Below are positions 31,488-36,383 of a stretch of 36,383 bases of DNA, piece by piece. The notes beneath the pieces are model-generated. The model was not told the DNA's origin. It was given only the letters and a program-made list of their open reading frames with translations, and searched no databases. The position numbers and the translations under genes were made by a program. The DNA comes from Bradyrhizobium huanghuaihaiense (GTDB lineage Bacteria > Pseudomonadota > Alphaproteobacteria > Rhizobiales > Xanthobacteraceae): positions 1 through 36,383 of the forward strand of contig NZ_VLLA01000045.1 of assembly GCF_007830635.1 (NCBI RefSeq), read 5' to 3'. Position 1 is the stretch's first letter, and every line of letters starts with the position of its first letter.

Positions 31488-31724
31488 TCAGCCCCGGGTC
31501 TGGCGGATCGCATCCTTGCGCGAGGTTTCGACAGCCGGGATTGCCTCGCGGGCCCGCGGTGCGCAGGTCGTGAGCACGAAGGCGGTCTGGCTGCACTCCC
31601 AGTCGGCGCCCAGGACGGTGTTCTCGATCGGTTGCGGACGGGCAAACAGCAGTGCGGCACCCGCCAGCACCGCCACCACGAGGATGAGCGCGAGCGCCTT
31701 GAGGCTCAGCCGAAAGATGGTCAT
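31488..31724 (-). CDS. Hypothetical exported or membrane-anchored protein, 78 aa
   Basis: The ATG at 31722-31724 has GGAG seven bases upstream and was preferred to the longer open frame to 32030. One N-terminal hydrophobic helix (about 7-27, ALALILVVAVLAGAALLFA) is followed by a short periplasmic part with two cysteines (WECSQTAFVLTTCAPR), which could form a disulfide. Family not recognised. It is in the same direction as the 79-aa gene downstream, with a 77-bp gap. Confidence 0.6.
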   Translation of the reverse strand: MTIFRLSLKALALILVVAVLAGAALLFARPQPIENTVLGADWECSQTAFVLTTCAPRAREAIPAVETSRKDAIRQTRG

Positions 31725-31991
31725 GCCCGTGCTCCGTCTCGAATTGGGGCGGACGCTAGGCGTTGCGTCAGGACGCCCACTATGAGGGACATCACAATTC
31801 GGCAGTTTTTCGGGGCTACGAGAGATCGTCGGGGGAGCGATTTTTCGTCTACCTGATCGGCTGCGATTATGGGTGGCTTCGCGACGCGCGCCGATGTACA
31901 CGCTTGTGCGTCGCGTTGCGCCTGCTATGCCCAGCCGACGTACCAACAGGCAGTGATGTAGGATTGAAAGCGAGGAAGACAAGGCTCGTCG

Positions 31992-32339
31992 ATGAGTGGA
32001 TTCAGGGAACCAGGCTTTTCCGACCGGCAAAAGGCCGCGCAGGAAGCACGCAAAAATCTTTTGAACAAATTCAAGTCGCAGCCGGGCCCCGACGATCCGG
32101 CGGTTGCCGCGCGCCGTGCTGAACGCGAGGCTCTCGCGGCCAAGCGCTCCGAGGCAAAGGCTGCGCGCGAGGCCGAAAAGGCCGAGCAGAAGCGTATCGC
32201 GGAGGAAGCCGCAGCGGCGGAAGCCGCGCGCGTCGCCCGCGAGGCCGAGGAAGCGGTCGCCAGACAGGCTGAACTCGAGGCCGAGCAGAAGGCGAAGCGC
32301 GACGCGCGCTACGCAGCCCGCAAGGCCAAGCGCAAGTAA
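31992..32339 (+). CDS. DUF6481 family protein, charged coiled-coil
   Basis: A 115-aa protein with the N-terminal pattern FREPGFSDRQKAAQEARKN, followed by a long Ala/Glu/Lys/Arg helix (about 40-115) that should form a coiled coil and ends in a basic tail ARKAKRK. This is the DUF6481 type, common in Bradyrhizobium, with no assigned function. The strongly basic, Ala-rich C-terminus could bind nucleic acid, but that is a guess. It starts at ATG 31992 and is followed by a 12-bp-stem terminator. Confidence 0.8.
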   Translation: MSGFREPGFSDRQKAAQEARKNLLNKFKSQPGPDDPAVAARRAEREALAAKRSEAKAAREAEKAEQKRIAEEAAAAEAARVAREAEEAVARQAELEAEQKAKRDARYAARKAKRK

Positions 32340-32384
32340 GCTTCGCGGCTCACGTTCATTTGAATTTGAACTGAGACATCACTT

Positions 32385-32413
32385 TTCGGGGCGGTCCGCG
32401 TGACCGCCCCGAA
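32385..32413. terminator. Hairpin terminator between convergent genes
   Basis: A perfect 12-bp stem TTCGGGGCGGTC / GACCGCCCCGAA (32385-32396 and 32402-32413) with a 5-base loop, located 46 bases after the DUF6481 stop. The trailing T-run is short (CTTTC), so termination is likely but not certain. It may also serve the opposite-strand MXKDX gene. Confidence 0.75.
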
Positions 32414-32464
32414 CTTTCGGGCGCGCGCGTCCGCCTGACGCAAACGCCGCGACGATGGCGAAGA

Positions 32465-32705
32465 TCAGTTCTTCTTCATCATCCCGTCGTCTTTCTTCAT
32501 CCCGTCCTTCGACATGTGATCCTTCTTCATGGCGTCGTCCTTGGACATGGCATCCTTCTTCATGCCGTCCTTGGACATCGTGTCCTTTTTCATCATGCCG
32601 TCATCCTTGCCCATCTTGTCCTGGGCAAAAGCGGCCGGCGACAGCGCGAGGCCAAGCGAGAGGACGGCAGCCGAGACGCCGAGCGATACGGGTACGAATG
32701 GTCAT
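32465..32705 (-). pseudogene. Pentapeptide MXKDX-repeat secreted protein, apparently frameshifted in signal peptide
   Basis: The main frame, read from about 32682 down to the stop at 32465-32467, gives a signal-peptide core (VSAAVLSLGLALSPAAFAQD) followed by repeats of MKKD/MSKD (KDGMMKKDTMSKDGMKKD and on), ending MMKKN. This is the small exported MXKDX-repeat family. That frame has no start codon: it runs back into a TGA at 32702-32704. The expected start ATG (32703-32705, MTIRTRIA) lies in the neighbouring frame and alone would give only 34 residues ending at a TGA. One extra base, or loss of two, after codon 8 would explain this. A sequencing error is the main alternative. Confidence 0.75.
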
Positions 32706-33041
32706 GGATCATCTTCCCTTCGAGATGGTGTTTGTCAGCGACGAACGCCGCTAATTGATCTCGACGGATCGACCGCCGGAGTTGTTACGGCTGCGCCGAT
32801 AAATTTCTCCGGGCCGCGCATTCGCCGCAATCGCATCTGCGGTATCGGGCCTTCATCCGGAGCAGCGGGACGGCAAGTGTGCAGCGCAGCACGACCGGCA
32901 CTTGCCGCGGCATTCGGTCTCGAACTATCAGATGAGAGAACATCGCCTCTAAGACCGGCTAGGATGGGCCCGAACGCCGGTCTGAAGAGACCCGACCCAA
33001 ATCACACCAACAAGAACAGAAACGTTCAAGGGGATCACACC
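32706..33041. other. Intergenic region upstream of the TRAP operon
   Basis: No gene was supported in these 336 bases. It should contain the promoters of the MXKDX gene (minus) and of dctP (plus). No clear promoter or operator was recognised. A ribosome site AAGGGGA lies at about 33028-33034 before the dctP ATG. Confidence 0.5.
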
Positions 33042-34064
33042 ATGATTACGCGCCGCCATCTGATCGCGACCGCCGTCGCTGCACCCGCCATCTTGCGCTT
33101 CGGTACCGGGACCGCGCATGCCGCCACCACGCTGAAGATCTCGCATCAATTCCCTGGAGGCACCATCGACAAGGGCGATTTCCGCGACCGTCTCTGCCGC
33201 ATGTTCGCCGCTGAAGTCAGCAAACGCAGCAATGGCGACATCGCCGCCGAGATCTATCCGAACTCCTCGCTGATCAAGACCAACGCGCAGTTCTCCGCGA
33301 TGCGCAAGGGCGCGCTCGACATCTCGCTCTATCCGATGCCCTACGCCGGCGGCGAGCTGCCCGAGACCAATATCGGCCTGATGCCCGGCCTCGTCACCAC
33401 CTACGACCAGGGCCTGCGCTGGAAGAAGGAGCCGGTCGGCAAGGCGCTGACCGACTTCCTCGCCGACAAGGGCATCATCCTGCTCACCTGGGTCTGGCAG
33501 GCCGGCGGCGTCGCCAGCCGCTCCAAGCCGATCGTCGCGCCCGAGGATGCCAAGGGCATGAAGGTGCGCGGCGGCTCGCGCGAGATGGACATGGTGCTGC
33601 AGACCGCCGGCGCCTCGGTGCTGTCGGTGCCGTCGAACGAAATCTACGCGGCGATGCAGACCGGCGCCTGCGATGCCGGCATCACCTCCTCCACCAGCCT
33701 GATCTCGTTCCGCCTCGAAGAGGTGGCAAAGTGCCTGACATCCGGCGCAGGCGCCTCCTACTGGTTCATGCTCGAGCCCTTGATGATGTCGAAGGCGATC
33801 TTCGACAAGCTGCCGAAGAACCAGCAGGACGTCCTGCTCACCGTGGGTCAGGAGCTCGAAGCCTTCGGCCGCAAGGGCGCGCAGGACGACGATGTCGAGG
33901 TCGCCAAGGTCTACGAGAAGGCCGGCGCCAAGGTCTCGGTGCTCGATGCCGCGACCGTCGGCAAGTGGCGCGACATCGCTCGTGACACCGCCTGGAAGGA
34001 TTACGGCGCCAAGACCGCAACCTCGGCCAACCTGCTCAAGCTTGCCACCGACGTTGCGGCATGA
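33042..34064 (+). CDS. dctP: TRAP transporter substrate-binding protein DctP
   Basis: A 340-aa periplasmic binding protein of the DctP family. The N-terminus ITRRHLIATAVAAPAILRFG with a cleavage region ending TAHAA looks like a Tat-type signal (twin Arg). The family core includes HQFPGGTIDKGDF, GDIAAEIYPNSSLIKTN and the carboxylate-binding region VRGGSREMDMVLQTAGAS, followed by VPSNEIYAAMQTGACDAG. It delivers an organic acid, probably a carboxylate, to DctQM; the ligand cannot be named. The ATG at 33042 follows AAGGGGA. Its stop overlaps dctQ (ATGA). The symbol is by family, not by demonstrated C4-dicarboxylate use. Confidence 0.9.
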   Translation: MITRRHLIATAVAAPAILRFGTGTAHAATTLKISHQFPGGTIDKGDFRDRLCRMFAAEVSKRSNGDIAAEIYPNSSLIKTNAQFSAMRKGALDISLYPMPYAGGELPETNIGLMPGLVTTYDQGLRWKKEPVGKALTDFLADKGIILLTWVWQAGGVASRSKPIVAPEDAKGMKVRGGSREMDMVLQTAGASVLSVPSNEIYAAMQTGACDAGITSSTSLISFRLEEVAKCLTSGAGASYWFMLEPLMMSKAIFDKLPKNQQDVLLTVGQELEAFGRKGAQDDDVEVAKVYEKAGAKVSVLDAATVGKWRDIARDTAWKDYGAKTATSANLLKLATDVAA

Positions 34065-34615
34065 GCCACGGTCCGCTTCCGGATCGTGACGACCAGACGA
34101 GCGCAGCCGCAGGGTCGGGCCCCGCGGCGGCGATCGATCGCGGTCTCGCCGTCCTCAACAGCATCATCGTCGTGTTCGCCGCGATCGCGCTGGTCGCAGC
34201 CTGCGCCATCCTGAGCTACAGCGTGCTCAGCCGCGCGCTGTTCAAGGCCGCCAATTACTGGCAGGACGAGGCCGCCGTGTTCCTCTTGGTCGGCGCCACC
34301 TTCATGACCGCCGCCTATGTGCAGCAGAGCCGCGGTCACATCGGCATCGAGGCCTTTGTCGGCCTGCTGTCGCCGCTCGCCAACAGGGTTCGGCTCTGGC
34401 TGGTCGACGCCGCTACGTTCCTGTTCTGCGCCTTTTTCACCTGGAAGTCCTGGACGCTGGCCCACGAGGCCTATGTCGATGGTCAGGTCTCGAACTCGAT
34501 GTGGTCGCCGCCGCTCGCCATTCCCTATTCGCTGATGGCGCTCGGCATGAGCCTGCTCTGCGTCCAGATTCTCGTGCAGCTTGCGCTGCCCTTTACTGGA
34601 GGCCGGCGGCCATGA
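34061..34615 (+). CDS. dctQ: TRAP transporter small permease DctQ
   Basis: A 184-aa protein with four TM helices (about 28-55, 65-82, 105-125, 150-175). It matches the DctQ fold: SYSVLSRALFKAANYWQDEAAVFLL, then an AYVQQSRGHIGIE motif typical of small TRAP permeases. It starts at ATG 34061, overlapping dctP by 4 bp, and ends overlapping dctM by 4 bp. The overlaps indicate a tightly coupled dctPQM operon. It stabilises DctM at the inner membrane. Confidence 0.9.
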   Translation: MSHGPLPDRDDQTSAAAGSGPAAAIDRGLAVLNSIIVVFAAIALVAACAILSYSVLSRALFKAANYWQDEAAVFLLVGATFMTAAYVQQSRGHIGIEAFVGLLSPLANRVRLWLVDAATFLFCAFFTWKSWTLAHEAYVDGQVSNSMWSPPLAIPYSLMALGMSLLCVQILVQLALPFTGGRRP

Positions 34616-35970
34616 GCGTTTTCGGCATCGGCCTGGCCTACGGCATCGCGACGCTGGTCATCATGTTCTCGGGCATGCCCATAGCTTTTGCCTTGGGCGC
34701 GGTCGCGGTCGTGTTCATGGGCATCTACATGCCCACGGCCTCGCTCGATACGGTGACGCAGAACGTCTACGAGGAAATGGCCTCGATCACGCTGCTGTCG
34801 ATCCCGCTCTTCATCCTGAAGGGCGCGGCGATCGGCAAATCGCGCGCCGGCCAGGATCTCTACTCGGCGCTGCATGCCTGGCTGCATCGCGTCCCCGGCG
34901 GCTTAGGGGTCGCCAACGTGTTCGCCTGCGCGCTGTTCGCGGCGATGGCGGGCTCTTCGCCCGCCACATGCTCGGCGATCGGCTCGGCCGGCATCCCCGA
35001 GATGCGCAAGCGCGGCTATTCCGGCGGCTTTGCCGCAGGGATCATCGCCGCCGGCGGCACGCTCGGCATCCTGCTGCCGCCGTCCATCACCATGATCCTG
35101 TTCGCGGTCGCCGCTGAAAAGTCGCTGGGACGGCTCTTCCTCGCCGGCATTGGTCCCGGCCTCTTGCTGGTGACCCTGTTCGGTGTCTATGCCGTGATCC
35201 GTTTCCGCCAGGAGTACAAGGCGGCTGAAGCAATCTACAAGAACGGCGGCCCGGAAGCTCCGATCCTGCAGCGCGACGAGTACACGCTCGCCGAACGCTT
35301 CAGCGTGCTGCCGCGCGTCATTCCCTTCGTGCTGCTGCTGACCGGCGTCATGATCGCCCTCTATGGCGGCTATGCCACGCCGTCGGAGACCGCCGGCCTC
35401 GGCGGCCTCCTGGCGCTGGCGCTGATCGCTGCGATCTACAGCGTGTGGCGGCCGAGCGACCTTGCGCCCATCATGAAATCGACGATCCGGGAATCGACTA
35501 TGCTGATGATGATCATCGGCATGTCGCTGCTCTATTCCTACGTGATGAGCTATCTGCACATCTCGCAATCGGTCGCCGAATCCATCGTCGCGATGCACCT
35601 GCCGCGCTGGGAGCTGCTGTTCGCGATCCTGGTCATGGTGGTCGTGCTCGGCTTCTTCCTGCCGCCGGTCTCGATCATCCTGATGACGGCGCCGATCATC
35701 CTGCCGCCGCTCCGCGCCGCCAATTTCGACATCATCTGGTTCGGCGTGGTCATGACCATCGTGATGGAGATGGGCCTGATCCATCCCCCCGTCGGCCTCA
35801 ACATCTTCGTCATCCGCAACGTCGCGCCGGATATTCCCCTGCGGGAGGTGATCTGGGGCACGCTGCCGTTCGTGCTGCTGATGATGCTCGCGGTGCTGCT
35901 GCTGTGCTTCGTGCCGGGGATTTCAACCTGGCTGCCGGACCTCGTGATGGGGCCGGACGGGAGCAGGTAG
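34612..35970 (+). CDS. dctM: TRAP transporter large permease DctM
   Basis: A 452-aa membrane protein with about 12 TM helices and the family signatures: FSGMPIAFALGAVAVVFMG near the start, GSSPATCSAIGSAGIPEM (Na+-coupled transport core), GGTLGILLPPSITMILFAVA, and near the end FFLPPVSIILMTAPIILPPL with MGLIHPPVGLNIFVI. It imports the ligand captured by DctP using a sodium gradient. The start at ATG 34612 is chosen because it overlaps the dctQ stop (ATGA) with GGAGG upstream; a longer frame from 34501 lies inside dctQ. Confidence 0.92.
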   Translation: MSVFGIGLAYGIATLVIMFSGMPIAFALGAVAVVFMGIYMPTASLDTVTQNVYEEMASITLLSIPLFILKGAAIGKSRAGQDLYSALHAWLHRVPGGLGVANVFACALFAAMAGSSPATCSAIGSAGIPEMRKRGYSGGFAAGIIAAGGTLGILLPPSITMILFAVAAEKSLGRLFLAGIGPGLLLVTLFGVYAVIRFRQEYKAAEAIYKNGGPEAPILQRDEYTLAERFSVLPRVIPFVLLLTGVMIALYGGYATPSETAGLGGLLALALIAAIYSVWRPSDLAPIMKSTIRESTMLMMIIGMSLLYSYVMSYLHISQSVAESIVAMHLPRWELLFAILVMVVVLGFFLPPVSIILMTAPIILPPLRAANFDIIWFGVVMTIVMEMGLIHPPVGLNIFVIRNVAPDIPLREVIWGTLPFVLLMMLAVLLLCFVPGISTWLPDLVMGPDGSR

Positions 35971-35984
35971 CGCTGCCGTAGGGT

Positions 35985-36031
35985 GGGTTAGCTGTGCGGA
36001 TGCGCAAAGCGCAATCCGCGCGGCGTAACCC
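35985..36031. repeat. Dispersed intergenic palindrome abutting the IS end
   Basis: Outer arms GGGTTA (35985-35990) and TAACCC (36026-36031) flank an inner stem GCGGATGCGC (35996-36005) / GCGC-A-ATCCGC (36009-36019) with an AAA loop and a one-base bulge. I recall this GGGTGGGTTA...GCGTAACCC type of repeat as common between genes of Bradyrhizobium and others. Its right arm stops where IS homology begins, so the IS may have inserted here. It could also end dctPQM transcription, though there is no T-run. Confidence 0.6.
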
Positions 36032-36125
36032 GTCGTCCGTTAAGAAGCCGGATTGATCGAGGCTGGCCGGGCGAGCGTGCGCCATAGCTGGGCCAGGAAC
36101 AGGCACAAGAGATATCTCAGCCAGG
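36031..36125. repeat. Right arm of 95-bp inverted repeat (IS 3' end)
   Basis: Exact reverse complement of bases 1-95. It covers the last residues of the transposase plus the bases after its stop. The homology boundary at 36031 coincides with the edge of the intergenic palindrome. Confidence 0.9.
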
Positions 36126-36383
36126 CGAGGATGCGGCGGAAGTTGTGTCCGACGGCTGAGAGGACGACGTTGGCGGCATCGCCGGCGCGGCCTTTGAGGT
36201 AGCAGCGCCCGAGGTGGCCTTCCGCCTTCAGGTGTCCGATGATGGGCTCGATGGCGGAGCGGCGGCGCAGCTCGCGCTTGATGACACCGAAAACGCCGCG
36301 CTTCTGGCCGGAGATGAAGACGCGACGGGGATTTTGTGCGTCGTGGCCGCGGTATCCCTTGTCGACATAGGCCCGCTCGATCG
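36040..36383 (-). CDS. IS5-family transposase, C-terminal part, cut by window edge
   Basis: 113 residues are visible, with no start in the window. The sequence begins IERAYVDKGYRGHD (the region of the second catalytic Asp) and continues through VFISGQKRGVFGVIKREL. RRRSAIEPIIGHLKAEG carries the R-x3-E-x6-K signature with the third catalytic acid of IS5-type DDE transposases, and the tail is VGHNFRRILAWLRYLLCLF. The stop TAA is at 36040-36042. It cuts and rejoins IS ends. The visible portion shows no frameshift, so the copy may be intact beyond the edge. Confidence 0.9.
   Translation of the reverse strand, partial: IERAYVDKGYRGHDAQNPRRVFISGQKRGVFGVIKRELRRRSAIEPIIGHLKAEGHLGRCYLKGRAGDAANVVLSAVGHNFRRILAWLRYLLCLFLAQLWRTLARPASINPAS

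Noticed and set aside
1..36383. CRISPR array, prophage or toxin-antitoxin module
   Set aside because: No regularly spaced repeats, cas genes, phage structural genes or recognisable toxin/antitoxin pairs were found on either strand.

Overview
The window is GC-rich DNA from an alphaproteobacterium, most likely Bradyrhizobium or a close Nitrobacteraceae relative. This rests on codon use, the Aap-type amino-acid ABC transporter, DUF6481 and MXKDX-repeat genes, and a recurrent intergenic palindrome that I recognise from memory in that group; no search was run. The two edges carry inverted copies of the same IS5-family transposase 3' end, with 95 identical bases.

Left part (145-7123, minus strand): three tandem paralogous genes of 745-747 codons, each with N-terminal TPR repeats and a C-terminal GT41 (O-GlcNAc transferase/SPINDLY-like) glycosyltransferase domain. 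Start-to-start spacing is 2369 and 2372 bp. All three share the same TTG start, Shine-Dalgarno sequence and leader, so a whole cassette was duplicated. Next is an aapJQMP general L-amino-acid ABC transporter operon (7224-11733, minus strand). A 381-bp divergent region separates it from metC (cystathionine beta-lyase) and a Na/Pi-cotransporter-like gene on the plus strand.

Middle (15133-26311, minus strand): a tightly packed, probably co-transcribed run. In transcription order it holds an alpha-2-macroglobulin-like protein, pbpC (periplasmic peptidoglycan repair or defence pair), a GT39/ArnT-like lipid-linked glycosyltransferase, a PAP2 phosphatase, a GT2 polyprenyl-phosphate glycosyltransferase and a small LAB_N membrane protein. 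The last four look like a lipid A or envelope glycan decoration set. A palindromic repeat sits in frame inside the N-terminal coding region of pbpC and appears to be translated.

Right part (26716-32705): tRNA-Arg(UCU) followed by a loose group of short, mostly uncharacterised genes. These include single-TM proteins, a DUF2171 protein, a secreted glycine-zipper protein, a DUF6481 protein and an MXKDX-repeat gene whose signal-peptide region is frameshifted. An orphan fold-type-I PLP enzyme of about 426 aa lies among them. A DctPQM TRAP transporter operon (33042-35970, plus strand) and an intergenic palindrome abutting the right-hand IS end the window.

The most distinctive items are the triplicated TPR-GT41 cassette, the translated palindromic repeat in pbpC, the joint A2M/PbpC/lipid-glycan operon, the orphan PLP enzyme and the broken MXKDX gene. 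None is proven to be a new system.
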